Origin: JAHDDW01 sp964648795
GTDB lineage: Bacteria > Actinomycetota > Acidimicrobiia > Acidimicrobiales > SZUA-35
DNA: 64,000 bases
Assembly (NCBI GenBank): GCA_964648795.1
Contig: CAZYMB010000002.1
Span: 124,001 to 188,000, forward strand
Direction: 5' to 3'
How positions within the stretch are numbered: position 1 is the first letter of the stretch; every line of letters begins with the position of its first letter. Made by a program: the position numbers and the translations under genes. A model generated the notes under the pieces. It saw only the letters and a program-made list of their open reading frames with translations. It was not told the origin of the DNA and ran no database searches. Below are positions 55,226 through 64,000 of the stretch, piece after piece.

Positions 55226-55957
55226 ATGCGTCAGTCACAGGCACAAGCAAGGATCATACTTTCCACGGTTGCCATATTGGTAATCGGAGGCCTTGCCGTG
55301 CTTGGCTGGTTCGTCATTAATAACACTCGAGACGAGACCATTGAAGAGGTAGCGGCTGCACCTGTTAGCCTTGAGCAAGTTCCGGCGACTCCATTTGAGT
55401 CCGAGCTTGACCGGCTTGGGACACTTACGAGAGCACAATTGATCGCTAATCCAGTTGGTTACTCGTTTGAATCGCCTCAGCAAACATACTGGTATCCAGT
55501 CTCAGAAGAGTTTGGCCCAACTATTTTTGATGGCGTCACATCGTCTGGTTTCAGTAGGACTACTGAAGGAGCGGGCTTAGCAGCTATTCATCTGTACTAT
55601 CGAAGCTTTCCAGTTAATCCAGAATTCCAGACAGTGTTAGATGACCAGATAACCGGGCCTTCTAAATCGGTTATCGCTGATTCTAGGGTCTCTGCTGCAG
55701 AGCAACTGACCGGTTTTGATTCGGTCGCTCAGCGAACTTTCCCGGTCGGGTGGGATGTGTTGTCCTATGACGAAAACTCAGCAGAATTTCTTATTTACTA
55801 TGGCGAAATAGAATCTGTTGATCTTTTTGGTCGACGACTCAGGGTGGCATGGAGTGACAATGATTGGAAGTTAGTGGCTTCTGGTGAGGCCCCATTCAGA
55901 TCAATTAGTGATGTAGGTGTTCCAAGAGATTTCGATCTTACAGGGGCGTTCAAATGA
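55226..55957 (+). CDS. VirB8/TcpC-like bitopic protein
   Basis: 243 residues. One N-terminal membrane helix (ILSTVAILVIGGLAVLGWFVI) then an outer alpha/beta domain of about 200 residues. This layout, between a pilin-like and a TrbL-like gene, is that of VirB8/TcpC scaffold proteins and of actinobacterial DUF8175-type proteins. Sequence alone is not conclusive. ATG of the next gene overlaps its stop by ATGA. Confidence 0.6.
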   Translation: MRQSQAQARIILSTVAILVIGGLAVLGWFVINNTRDETIEEVAAAPVSLEQVPATPFESELDRLGTLTRAQLIANPVGYSFESPQQTYWYPVSEEFGPTIFDGVTSSGFSRTTEGAGLAAIHLYYRSFPVNPEFQTVLDDQITGPSKSVIADSRVSAAEQLTGFDSVAQRTFPVGWDVLSYDENSAEFLIYYGEIESVDLFGRRLRVAWSDNDWKLVASGEAPFRSISDVGVPRDFDLTGAFK

Positions 55958-57258
55958 AACGAATAATTTTTCTTAGTGTAGCTATTGTGTTCGCCGTGCT
56001 GTTGGCGCCGAGTGTTGCCTTTGCACAAGAGGTATCAATTCCTAATGACGCCGAGTGGCCGGCGATTCAGAACGATGAGAACTTCTTAGAGCTATACGAA
56101 TTGTTTTCGAGTGAGGTTTCGGGTAATAGTACGTTGTCGGTCCCCACAGCGGAAGAGTTCTTTCAGACATTGAGTGAATTTGATGGTAATGATGGAGAGT
56201 ACGGACGAGAGGAAGCGAGAAATCTTGGCCAAGTCTTTGTTGAGGTGCGAGGCGCCGATATACATGATCAGGGGAGTATCAACTCTTGTTCCTACAACGA
56301 GTTGGGCGGTCGTAAAGGAACAATTTCTAGCCCTCTTTCATTCATTGACGGACCGTTTGTTAGGGCCGACGCTTGGATTTGTAACAATTTTGTACCGAGT
56401 GAAATTGCGGAAGATGCCTTAGACAGCGCTGGCGATCAAATATCTGAGACAGGTGATAGTGCGAGGGCTTGGGCAACCGAAGCTTTTGAATCTGTTGTCC
56501 ATTGGATAGCAGGACGTCCTTCACTTATTACTACTGATGGTTGGGCTCAAACCACCCTGGCTGTTAATAGAGCCCTATTCACAATCACCATTGGAATAGT
56601 TGCGGCTGGAGTGCTTTGGCAGGCATTACGAATAATTTGGAATAAGAGCGGCGTGCCGTTAGCTGACCTTATTAAGTCGATAGGTATTTTCGTCTTTGTC
56701 TCCATAACAGGGGTTTTCTTAGTTCAGTTAGCTTCAGCTGCTTCTGATGAGTTAGCAGCAAATTTCATTAGTTCAATTGACCTCGAGGAGCTAGAAGATT
56801 TTCAGCTGCCTGTACCCGAAGCCGTAGGCGATGTAGTAGTGGCAATATGGTCTCTGCTGTTGATCGTTGGGTTGGCGTTTCAGTTCATTGCAATCTTCGT
56901 CAAGGAGATTGGTGTTGTTATAGCAAGTGGCGCTCTAGCACTGGCTGCGGCAGGTCAGTTCTTTAATTTCTCTAAGCAATGGTTAGACAAGATAATTGGT
57001 GCCGTTATTGGCTTCATGGTGTTCAAGCCATTTATCGCTTTGAGTTTGGCGATCGGGTTTGAGATGATGAAGATCCCTGGAATCGTCGGGGTGATGGCTG
57101 GTGGTGTTACTGTCTTTATGACTGCTTTCGGTATCGGTCCATTAATGAAGATCTTCACCAATATTGACTATGCCGGCAGTATCGGAAGCGGCTCGTCAAT
57201 GGGTACTGGGGCTGTAATTCCAAGCGCTGGCCGAGGCGCACCAACGGGGGCGAGCTAA
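55954..57258 (+). CDS. TrbL/VirB6-like polytopic membrane protein
   Basis: 434 residues. Signal peptide to about residue 25 (SVAFAQ), an outer region of about 170 residues with a few Cys (SINSCSYNE, DAWICNN), then six or so membrane helices (ITIGIVAAGVLWQAL, SIGIFVFVSITGVFLV, AIWSLLLIVGLAFQFIAIF, and others), ending in a Gly/Ser tail. This is the layout of TrbL/VirB6 inner-membrane channel parts. Overlaps both neighbours: ATGA with the gene before, TAATG with the gene after. Confidence 0.75.
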   Translation: MKRIIFLSVAIVFAVLLAPSVAFAQEVSIPNDAEWPAIQNDENFLELYELFSSEVSGNSTLSVPTAEEFFQTLSEFDGNDGEYGREEARNLGQVFVEVRGADIHDQGSINSCSYNELGGRKGTISSPLSFIDGPFVRADAWICNNFVPSEIAEDALDSAGDQISETGDSARAWATEAFESVVHWIAGRPSLITTDGWAQTTLAVNRALFTITIGIVAAGVLWQALRIIWNKSGVPLADLIKSIGIFVFVSITGVFLVQLASAASDELAANFISSIDLEELEDFQLPVPEAVGDVVVAIWSLLLIVGLAFQFIAIFVKEIGVVIASGALALAAAGQFFNFSKQWLDKIIGAVIGFMVFKPFIALSLAIGFEMMKIPGIVGVMAGGVTVFMTAFGIGPLMKIFTNIDYAGSIGSGSSMGTGAVIPSAGRGAPTGAS

Positions 57259-57944
57259 TGATAGTTAAAGCACTAGTAGCGAGTCTATTCTTTGGCATCT
57301 TCGTATTCGCCAGCCCTGTACATGCACAGAGTAACTGCGGACCAGGACAAGTTAATCCCAATGCCTGCGAAAGTTTTAATGGGAGCGAAGAAGACCAAGC
57401 CGAGATAGCTGAAAGACTAGAAAATTTGGACGAAGAATTTTCCATACCCCAAGAGATTCCATCTCCAGTGATCGGTGGCGGTAATGACCAAGTAGGTTTA
57501 CCACTTTTGCGTACCGTGCTTGGCTACCTTAAGTGGGTTGCAGGTATTGCAGGGCTTGGCGCATTCTTGTTGATTGGGCTTCAGATGTCTATTGGCCGAC
57601 GCAATCGCTCAGCTTCGGCTGCCACAGCGTTAGGGGCGGCTCCTTGGGTTGCCGTAGGCCTAGTCTTAGTCGGTTTGAGTTCAGGTCTGGCTGAGTGGGT
57701 ACTAGAAATAGCCCACCCTGACAACACCCGGGTAGCACCAAGTGTTCAAGAAGCTTTTGATGACTATCAATCTTGCCTGGAAATCGATGGCGCTAGTGAG
57801 CGTTCTGACTGCATAATCCAGTGGCGAGATGCGGACGGTTTCGGAGGCGGGATTAGGGAACAGGGCGCCCAATTTGCTGCCTGTGAGCTCATAGGTGATT
57901 CAGAAGAACGAGACATTTGCCACCTCAATAACAGCGGCCTCTAG
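57258..57944 (+). CDS. pilin-like two-TM protein B with extra outer domains
   Basis: 228 residues. A signal peptide (ending VHAQS), a short acidic region with Cys (NCGPGQVNPNACESF), then the two-helix core: LPLLRTVLGYLKWVAGIAGLGAFLLIGLQMS, loop IGRRNRSASAATALGAAPWVAVG, and LVLVGLSSGLAEWVL. A Cys-bearing C-terminal tail (SCLEIDGASERSDC) follows. The core is paralogous to the protein at 54814 (shared GRRNRS and PW). Probably a second pilin-like or stalk subunit. Confidence 0.75.
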   Translation: MIVKALVASLFFGIFVFASPVHAQSNCGPGQVNPNACESFNGSEEDQAEIAERLENLDEEFSIPQEIPSPVIGGGNDQVGLPLLRTVLGYLKWVAGIAGLGAFLLIGLQMSIGRRNRSASAATALGAAPWVAVGLVLVGLSSGLAEWVLEIAHPDNTRVAPSVQEAFDDYQSCLEIDGASERSDCIIQWRDADGFGGGIREQGAQFAACELIGDSEERDICHLNNSGL

Positions 57945-58040
57945 GTCGAATGAATCATTAATTGAATAGGGGCTAGCTGACCTTTTCCTGAATAGGTCAC
58001 AGTGGTACTCTTGTGTACATCGGCGGATATTGGAATAGGC

Positions 58041-59540
58041 GTGACAGAAACATCGGGTGAAGTAAGAACTTATGGCGGTTGGCGTCGTAAGCGCGGGCTT
58101 GGTCTATTCGGGTTGGGTCAAGTCGAGATGGGCGTAGCGTTTGTCGTACTAGCTGTGTTCTTCTGGGTACTAGTTTCGTTCAGAGTAATCCTTATCCCTA
58201 TGGCCATAGTGACTGCAATCGTTATAGCTTCACTAATTCGCATCGATGGTCTGCCTCTATGGTCCATAGTCAAACAAGAACTTAAACTTATTATGTCGGC
58301 TGCTCAAGGCGGCGGCCAGTTTGTATCAGGTTACTTCTCAAACTATGCACAGGGCTCCGGCGCAAATCTTCCGGGGGCACTTGCTCCAACTAGAACGTTT
58401 GAGATAACAACTGACTCTGGCTCAAGCTACGGCGTTGTTTATAATGATGCTTTAGAACATGCGACAGCAACCTGGCGAGTTCATCCTCATACTCCTCATT
58501 TAGCCGACCAAGCTCAGGTTGATACTTGGGTTGCTTCATGGCATCAGTTCTTGGCGAGTCTTGGCTACATCGATCAGATATCGCATGTGGCTGTGACTGT
58601 GGCGACAGCAACTGAGCCGGGAGCGGTAGTCGCAGAGAATTTGATGGCTTCTCGAGCCGCTAATGCCCCAGCATTGGCGAAGGGCCTACTAGACGAGTTA
58701 GCCAGGCGAGAAACCGATGGAACTACTGTTTCTTCTACCTATATATCAGTAACATTTGACACTCGCTACGGGCCCGCTGGCCGTGAAAAGAATGCCGGGA
58801 CCAGAATTGAACACGTTACTGGTCTGATAAGAGCTATGAACAGAGATATCAGAACATCTGGTTTGGCCTCAGCTACTCTGCTATCAGTCCCAGAACTGTC
58901 TGCGGTTACAAAGGGTGCCTTTGTTCCTTCTTTACGTAAGCCTTTAGTGGGGGCATTGCGAAGAGGTCAGACTGGACCGTTGCAATGGCATATCTCTGGA
59001 CCAGGAAAAGCGGAATCTAATCGTTTCTACTACAGGCACGATAACGCAATTACCACAGCCTGGACTATGCGAGAAGCTCCACGAGGGCATGTCACTGAAG
59101 ATGTCCTATACAACCTTATGGCACCGGGTACGTTCCCGAAGCGAGTTACTTGGATGTGGAATCCTACCAAAGCCGATGATGCAGCAAGAATTCTTGAGAC
59201 GGAAAGAACGTTAAGCGAAGCTAGACGGCTAGTTCGCGATCGAGGGCTGCGTGATGAAACAGCACGAGACGAATACGACCGTCAAATGACAGACATGGCA
59301 GCTGCTGATGAAGCCAGGGGTGCGGGCCTAGGAGACTTTACAATTTTGGTTACAAACACAATCGAAGTGTCACCGGAGATTACAGAAGATCAGATTAACT
59401 CTCTGATCGATCAGGTCACTGTCGAAGTCGAGTCACGAGCGAAGCAGGCTCGTATGTTGTTGCGTCCAGCTTTCGGTTATCACGATTTAGTTCTTTTCAG
59501 CACTCTGCCAGCAGGCATCAACCCGGTGAAAGTTGGTTGA
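58041..59540 (+). CDS. SCO6880-like T4SS-associated protein
   Basis: 499 residues from GTG at 58041; an in-frame GTG at 58002 adds 13 poorly conserved-looking residues. An N-terminal membrane pair (FVVLAVFFWVLVSFRVILIPMAIVTAIVIA) precedes a soluble region. In actinobacterial mobile elements SCO6880-family proteins of this size sit just before a VirB4-like ATPase, exactly as here; they resemble a split-off PrgI plus the N-terminal VirB4 portion. A TGACCT/AGGTCA hairpin (57978-57999) lies before the start. Confidence 0.75.
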   Translation: MTETSGEVRTYGGWRRKRGLGLFGLGQVEMGVAFVVLAVFFWVLVSFRVILIPMAIVTAIVIASLIRIDGLPLWSIVKQELKLIMSAAQGGGQFVSGYFSNYAQGSGANLPGALAPTRTFEITTDSGSSYGVVYNDALEHATATWRVHPHTPHLADQAQVDTWVASWHQFLASLGYIDQISHVAVTVATATEPGAVVAENLMASRAANAPALAKGLLDELARRETDGTTVSSTYISVTFDTRYGPAGREKNAGTRIEHVTGLIRAMNRDIRTSGLASATLLSVPELSAVTKGAFVPSLRKPLVGALRRGQTGPLQWHISGPGKAESNRFYYRHDNAITTAWTMREAPRGHVTEDVLYNLMAPGTFPKRVTWMWNPTKADDAARILETERTLSEARRLVRDRGLRDETARDEYDRQMTDMAAADEARGAGLGDFTILVTNTIEVSPEITEDQINSLIDQVTVEVESRAKQARMLLRPAFGYHDLVLFSTLPAGINPVKVG

Positions 59541-59542
59541 TA

Positions 59543-61411
59543 ATGGGTTTATTTAAGAAAAAAGAGATCGAAGTTGTAGAGACGAAGATTTATGGACCAG
59601 ATGGACGCGTCTTGCCGCCATCTCCACATAACAGAGCTATCGTGCCAACCGAAGTTGTCGACTCCAATGCAGGGGCCGGACTTTCTAGAACTGCTCGTCC
59701 AATACATGGTGAATACCAAGAACAAAAGTCTGAGTACACCGACGAAGGTATTAGGTCGGTTGCTCGTGGGTCTACAGGAACAAGAGTTGCTGCGGCTGGA
59801 CCATTGGAGCCATCTGGCGAATCAAGTATTGGTAGTAGGAGCGGCGACTCTGGAAGACACGGTTACGTTCCTAACTTGAGCCTGTATACAGCACCAACTT
59901 CACAAGCCTGTGGTCTTTTCCCATTCGTAGTTGGTTCGGGTTCACCTAAAATTGGTGTTCCACTAGGACAACACGCGATCTTTGGTGAGACAATCTGTTT
60001 TGATCCGTTCTTTTGGCTTAGGGACAAAATTGTCACTAACCCCGGTGTATTCGTTATTGGACAACCCGGAATCGGTAAGTCGTCAACGGTTAAGCGCTTG
60101 CTCACAGGTATGGCAGGGTTTGGGCATCGGCCGTTAATCTTGGGCGACGTCAAACCAGACTACCCAGGGTTGATTCATGCTCTTGGTGGCCAAGTGATAT
60201 CACTCGGGCGAGGTAAAGACCGACTAAACCCACTTGACAGCGGTCCGATCGCAGCAGCGGCTCGACGCTTAGAAGCCGCTGGTCTTCATGCCGAGGCGAA
60301 GAGACTAAACGAAGAGGCAAAGGGTAGACGTCTATCACTCTTAGTTGGGCTATGTCAGATTGGTCGCAAAGGCGAAGTTGTACAACCACACGAAGAAGTA
60401 ATGCTGGCAAACTGCATCGAGTTTCTTGATAAGCGCGGCGTTGAATCTCCGCTTATCTCTGACGTAGTTGCGTTACTCCGAGATCCTCCGCTGGAGTTGG
60501 TTGAGGAATCTGGTTTCATCGTCGCTGGCCATCAGCGTCTTACAACAGCTGCAGAACGGGCAATAGCCAATGAAGCTGGAGCAGAAATGAACGCACTGCA
60601 GCGGAGAGGCTTAACTGGCTTCTTGGATGCAGCTCAACCTGTATTCCATACTCTCGAGTTGATGTTGAAGGGTTCTCTTCGAGGAATCTTTGATGGGCCT
60701 ACCACGACGCCTATGGATTTAGATGCTCCGGCGATTGAAATTGATATTTCTTCTATCTCGTCGGTCGATGATGAGATGGGTATTTCGGCTTCGATGCTTG
60801 CGGTGTGGAGTTATGCATTCTCGACAGTAGATGCTGCATTAGAGTTATCAGATGCAGGTCTTATTCCGAGACGTAACTATGTTGCAGTCCTGGACGAATT
60901 GTGGCGAGCGTTACGTGGGTCTTCTGGGCTTGTAGACCGCATTGACTCACTGACTCGTGTGAACCGCCAAAAGAGTATGGCTCAGATTATGGTCACTCAC
61001 TCGTTGGCTGACCTTGAGGCTCTTTCGAGCGATAAAGACAGAGCTAAGGCAAAGGGTCTTATCGACCGCTCCGCAACGAAGTTGATTGGTGCTGTTCCTT
61101 CAAATGAGTTGGATGCGATTGCTGAACACGTTGGTGGATTAACTCAGGCTGAACGCGACCTAGTTAGTAGTTGGACAGCTCCTGCTGATTGGAGTGGCGA
61201 GAGTATTCACCCTGGGATGGGACGTATGTTGATTAAGGCTGGTGAAAGAACGGGTCTGCCGGTTTCAGTATCGCTAACTGAAACAGAACTAAAGCTGTAT
61301 GAGACGACCAATGTTGCTCAAGCGGCAAGAGAACACGAAGATATGACCCAACTTGGAAGCGGTCAGCGGCAGTTACCGCCGTCTCCGCCAGTCGCAGGAG
61401 GTTACAACTAA
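59543..61411 (+). CDS. VirB4-like conjugation ATPase
   Basis: 622 residues from the ATG at 59543 (a TTG two codons earlier is unlikely). Walker A GQPGIGKSSTVKRLL near residue 175, Walker B YVAVLDELWRALRG with SLTRVNRQKSMAQIMVTHSLADLEAL as the following sensor stretch. Powers assembly or transfer in type IV systems. It lacks the usual N-terminal VirB4 domain, apparently supplied by the upstream gene. Stop overlaps the next start by TAATG. Confidence 0.85.
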   Translation: MGLFKKKEIEVVETKIYGPDGRVLPPSPHNRAIVPTEVVDSNAGAGLSRTARPIHGEYQEQKSEYTDEGIRSVARGSTGTRVAAAGPLEPSGESSIGSRSGDSGRHGYVPNLSLYTAPTSQACGLFPFVVGSGSPKIGVPLGQHAIFGETICFDPFFWLRDKIVTNPGVFVIGQPGIGKSSTVKRLLTGMAGFGHRPLILGDVKPDYPGLIHALGGQVISLGRGKDRLNPLDSGPIAAAARRLEAAGLHAEAKRLNEEAKGRRLSLLVGLCQIGRKGEVVQPHEEVMLANCIEFLDKRGVESPLISDVVALLRDPPLELVEESGFIVAGHQRLTTAAERAIANEAGAEMNALQRRGLTGFLDAAQPVFHTLELMLKGSLRGIFDGPTTTPMDLDAPAIEIDISSISSVDDEMGISASMLAVWSYAFSTVDAALELSDAGLIPRRNYVAVLDELWRALRGSSGLVDRIDSLTRVNRQKSMAQIMVTHSLADLEALSSDKDRAKAKGLIDRSATKLIGAVPSNELDAIAEHVGGLTQAERDLVSSWTAPADWSGESIHPGMGRMLIKAGERTGLPVSVSLTETELKLYETTNVAQAAREHEDMTQLGSGQRQLPPSPPVAGGYN

Positions 61412-63654
61412 TGGTAGTACGCAATGATGTGGACTTTAAACGAAGAGGTCCACGGGCGGGCTTAGACTTCTCGTCTCAGCCACTCCCTTGGTTCTTCGTT
61501 TTCTCTGCTATTGGAATAGTGCTCATCCTATTTGTGGCGTGGGTAGCTGGCTGGGCTGCCGCATTACTTTCTGGAGTAGACGAAGGTCCTAGGTTTAACT
61601 TAGATCTTTTAGCGGCACTATTTACAGGTCGCTTTGCTTCCCAATGGCCAGGGGTGAACTCGATACTAATTACCGTTATTGCATTCATTCTCGCAGCGAT
61701 TATGATTGCTCTGTTTTATGGTTTCTATCGACTAACAGTGGGCAAGTTCGGATACCAACCGAACGGGCTCGGCAACATTGATGATCTAAGTCAATTTACA
61801 TTCAAAGAACGTTCTGAGCAGGCAGTCCGACTGCGTCCTCGCACGCTTGCAGGAGTTGACCCAAAGTCGTTAGACCCGACTGAAGTGGGTATCCCCTTGG
61901 GAACCTGGCATGGCAAAGAAATCTATGCTGGCTTTGAAGATGTATCCATAGCAATCATGGCACCTCGTTCCGGTAAAACCTCGGCGCTAGGTGTGCCACA
62001 GATCTTGGCTGCTCCCGGCCCTGTAGTAGTTACTTCAAATAAGTCAGACATTTTTACGATCACGGTCGAGAAGCGTCAGAGAGACCATCCAAATGGAACT
62101 ATCTGGGCCTTCGATCCTCAGGGTGTTGTTCAAGCGGAACCAAACTGGTTTTGGAATCCTCTAGGTCACGTTGAAGATTTCGACAGCGCGATGGAACTAG
62201 CCGAGATGTTTGTTGGTCGCAAAGGTGCAGACGATCAGGGCTCAGGTAACGCAGAGTTCTTCCAGTCCGCTGGTCGTAACTATCTTGCGTATCTCTTTCT
62301 GGCAGCGGCAGTGCCGACCAAAACCTCTCCTCCGGCAACACTTCGTGAAGTGGATGCGTGGCTAGATACCTCAGACCCTATCGATGCAATCTTTAGGTTG
62401 CAGGCAGCAGGTGAACTGAACCATGCTAAGGCGTTGAAATCGACAGTAGATGGCCCGCCAGAAACAGTCGGTGGCATCATCGCAACAGCTCGTGATGCCG
62501 CAGTTGCGTTAAAGTCCGAGAAGATTATTCGTTGGGTTAGCCCAGGTGATGGGCGTGTCGAGTTCTCGGCCGAGAACTTTATCGATTCGGAAGATACTTT
62601 GTATCTCATGTCGAACGAAAAGTCGGCATCTGCATCTGCACCTTTGATTGCTGCCTTTGCTTCCCGAGTGTTTGACGTTGGTTCTGAGCAAGCCTCAAGA
62701 CGGTACAAGATGCGGCTAGATCCACCCCTTGTTGCAGTGCTCGATGAGGCTGCCAATATTTGTAAAATTCCAGGTCTTCCTTCTGGTTATTCTCACTATG
62801 GTTCACGTGGAATCTGCGTAACAACTATCTTCCAGTCTTCGCATCAGCCGGTGCGTGTTTGGGGCCAAAATGCGTGGAAGGAAATGTGGTCAGCGGCAAC
62901 GATTAAACTAATTGGTCCTGGTATTGACGATCCTTCGTTTGCCGAGGAGCTGTCTAAGCTAGTCGGTGGAACCGACCAAGAGACAGGTACCTATCAGACC
63001 TCTAGTACAGGGTCGAGCTATTCGGTTTCCATGAGGCAAGAGCAAATTCTTGCGGCATCGGATATTCGAATTATCGAGAAGTCGAAGATGCTATTGCTAG
63101 CTACAGCAACTAAACCAGCGATGTTGGATCAGGTTCGCTACTATCAGGGACCTCATGCAGATGAGTTAAATTCTGATGAGCAGCGTATTGCCGATCTTAT
63201 TACGAGGAAGGCTACTGCTGCTGCCGAACAAGAAGCTGCTGAGAAGGCACAACTGCATGCCCAAGCTGAGCAGGCTGCATCAGCCAGAGCCTCAGAGGCA
63301 ACTTCACGTATGTCAGGCGGCGCAAATGCTGCTGCATCGAACTTAACGGGTGTGGCTGTAGGTACACCGCCTCCTCCTCCAGCTGAAAGTAGAGGAAGGC
63401 AACAAATTGAGTTACCAGATCACAGGTCGAGTGGAATAGCTGATGGTATGGGAGCCTCGGAACTTGAGGATAGTGGGCTTGCTGATGAATTCTTTGACGA
63501 TGGCAGAGATCAAGCTTTGGATCCTGAGTTTGTTGAGTTCATTACGGGTGATGCTGCAACAAACGGCGATCCAGCTAGAAAGTTGCCGCCGCCTCCACCA
63601 CCGAGTGCAACGGGACGACAAACAAATAATTCATATGAAGGCGAAGGGCAATAA
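61411..63654 (+). CDS. VirD4/TraG-type coupling protein
   Basis: 747 residues. Two N-terminal membrane helices (WFFVFSAIGIVLILFVAWVAGW and SILITVIAFILAAIMIALFY), then Walker A IMAPRSGKTSALGVPQIL near residue 190 and Walker B LVAVLDEAANICKIPGLPS, and the TraG-like SRGICVTTIFQSSHQPVRVWG. Couples the DNA-relaxase complex to the channel. The last 150 residues are Ala/Gln/Pro-rich, disordered. Overlaps DUF4913 gene by TAATG. Confidence 0.9.
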   Translation: MVVRNDVDFKRRGPRAGLDFSSQPLPWFFVFSAIGIVLILFVAWVAGWAAALLSGVDEGPRFNLDLLAALFTGRFASQWPGVNSILITVIAFILAAIMIALFYGFYRLTVGKFGYQPNGLGNIDDLSQFTFKERSEQAVRLRPRTLAGVDPKSLDPTEVGIPLGTWHGKEIYAGFEDVSIAIMAPRSGKTSALGVPQILAAPGPVVVTSNKSDIFTITVEKRQRDHPNGTIWAFDPQGVVQAEPNWFWNPLGHVEDFDSAMELAEMFVGRKGADDQGSGNAEFFQSAGRNYLAYLFLAAAVPTKTSPPATLREVDAWLDTSDPIDAIFRLQAAGELNHAKALKSTVDGPPETVGGIIATARDAAVALKSEKIIRWVSPGDGRVEFSAENFIDSEDTLYLMSNEKSASASAPLIAAFASRVFDVGSEQASRRYKMRLDPPLVAVLDEAANICKIPGLPSGYSHYGSRGICVTTIFQSSHQPVRVWGQNAWKEMWSAATIKLIGPGIDDPSFAEELSKLVGGTDQETGTYQTSSTGSSYSVSMRQEQILAASDIRIIEKSKMLLLATATKPAMLDQVRYYQGPHADELNSDEQRIADLITRKATAAAEQEAAEKAQLHAQAEQAASARASEATSRMSGGANAAASNLTGVAVGTPPPPPAESRGRQQIELPDHRSSGIADGMGASELEDSGLADEFFDDGRDQALDPEFVEFITGDAATNGDPARKLPPPPPPSATGRQTNNSYEGEGQ

Positions 63655-64000
63655 TGGAAGACTTTCTGATGGACTTTGAAGAAGATCAAAAAGATGAGGG
63701 TGGCTCGCTTTATGCAAGTACTGTTGACGAATTTGTGGAGACGTTTATACGTGTCCACTATGAAACGCCAATATTGGACACATCTGGGGCCATCAGATGG
63801 TGTAATAGGTGGAAAGACCACCCACAAGCTATACTTATATTTGAGGGTCTGTGGCGTAGTTACGAAGAAGCTAGAGCCGCAGACATGGTTAATGCAGGCG
63901 GTCAAAGCACAATGAATTACTTGGTGGGACACTTCTATCCGATGATGGATCGAATTACTGGTTCCTATGGTCCGTTCAAACGGTGTACTCCTGATAATTG
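63654..64000 (+). CDS. DUF4913 protein, cut by the right edge
   Basis: 115 codons visible: it starts MEDFLMDFEEDQ and continues VHYETPILDTSGAIRWCNRW, DHPQAILIFEGLWRSYEEAR, NYLVGHFYPMMDRI and YGPF. The Trp-Cys and following helices match DUF4913, which is common on actinobacterial conjugative elements beside VirD4. Function unknown. Truncated; the cluster continues beyond the window. Confidence 0.85.
   Translation, partial: MEDFLMDFEEDQKDEGGSLYASTVDEFVETFIRVHYETPILDTSGAIRWCNRWKDHPQAILIFEGLWRSYEEARAADMVNAGGQSTMNYLVGHFYPMMDRITGSYGPFKRCTPDN

Noticed and set aside
62800..62818. parS-like site in the VirD4 gene
   Set aside because: About 12 of 16 positions and explained by the conserved protein motif there.

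Overview
The window looks like the replication-origin region of a small-genome actinobacterium, most likely a marine-type member of the class Acidimicrobiia. The actinobacterial signs are a DUF3566 membrane protein directly after gyrA, a DciA-type (DUF721) gene between recF and gyrB, a DUF6049 protein beside a CCA tRNA nucleotidyltransferase, DUF3179 and DUF4913 proteins, and an actinobacterial-style type IV secretion module. Genes are tightly packed, with many ATGA, GTGA and TAATG junctions. Base composition by eye is in the mid-40s % GC (not computed). No rRNA, insertion sequence, CRISPR array or integrase was seen. Placement below phylum level is inference.

Layout. Positions 1-13.5 kb hold mixed housekeeping and envelope genes: a PH-like/DUF4190-like membrane protein, a DUF3179 lipoprotein, an M15 carboxypeptidase, a CFA-type methyltransferase, ileS, a GT4 glycosyltransferase and tRNA-Arg(ACG). 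From 13.6 to 18.1 kb come rpmB-rpmG, a peroxiredoxin, an S51 peptidase, a FliA/WhiG-like sigma factor, a saccharopine-dehydrogenase-like protein and tRNA-Ile(GAT). From 18.1 to 28.1 kb the minus strand carries the dnaA-dnaN-recF-dciA-gyrB-gyrA-DUF3566 block, with DnaA-box clusters on both sides of dnaA. From 28.3 to 33.3 kb the plus strand carries rpmH-rnpA-yidD-yidC-jag-rsmG-parA-parB, then a parS-like site and a second ParA-like ATPase with a ribbon-helix-helix-like partner (33.7-35.3 kb). From 35.4 to 42.2 kb lie trxA, trxB, a Ser/Thr kinase, a DUF6049 protein and a GNAT protein (minus), then a CCA enzyme (plus). From 42.4 to 48.7 kb come a class A penicillin-binding protein and rpsF-ssb-rpsR-rplI-dnaB. 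From 50 to 53.6 kb is a class I ribonucleotide reductase with a clear promoter and palindromic operator.

From 54.8 kb to the right edge is a seven-gene cluster plus a partial eighth gene resembling an actinobacterial conjugation system: two related two-TM pilin-like proteins, a VirB8/TcpC-like protein, a TrbL/VirB6-like protein, an SCO6880-like protein, a VirB4-like ATPase, a VirD4-like coupling ATPase and a truncated DUF4913 gene. A divergent gene (53627-54538) looks faintly like sigma-70 regions 2-3 and could regulate it.

Points of most interest: parB appears to start at CTG; the second ParA cassette sits next to parABS; the type IV secretion cluster has a divergent sigma-like neighbour and duplicated pilin-like subunits; tandem palindromic repeats precede rpsF; L28, L33 and S18 are all of the cysteine-free (zinc-independent) form; S18 has a long acidic tail; the CCA enzyme lacks a recognisable HD signature; and an apparently active kinase sits where mycobacteria have a MurJ-pseudokinase fusion.
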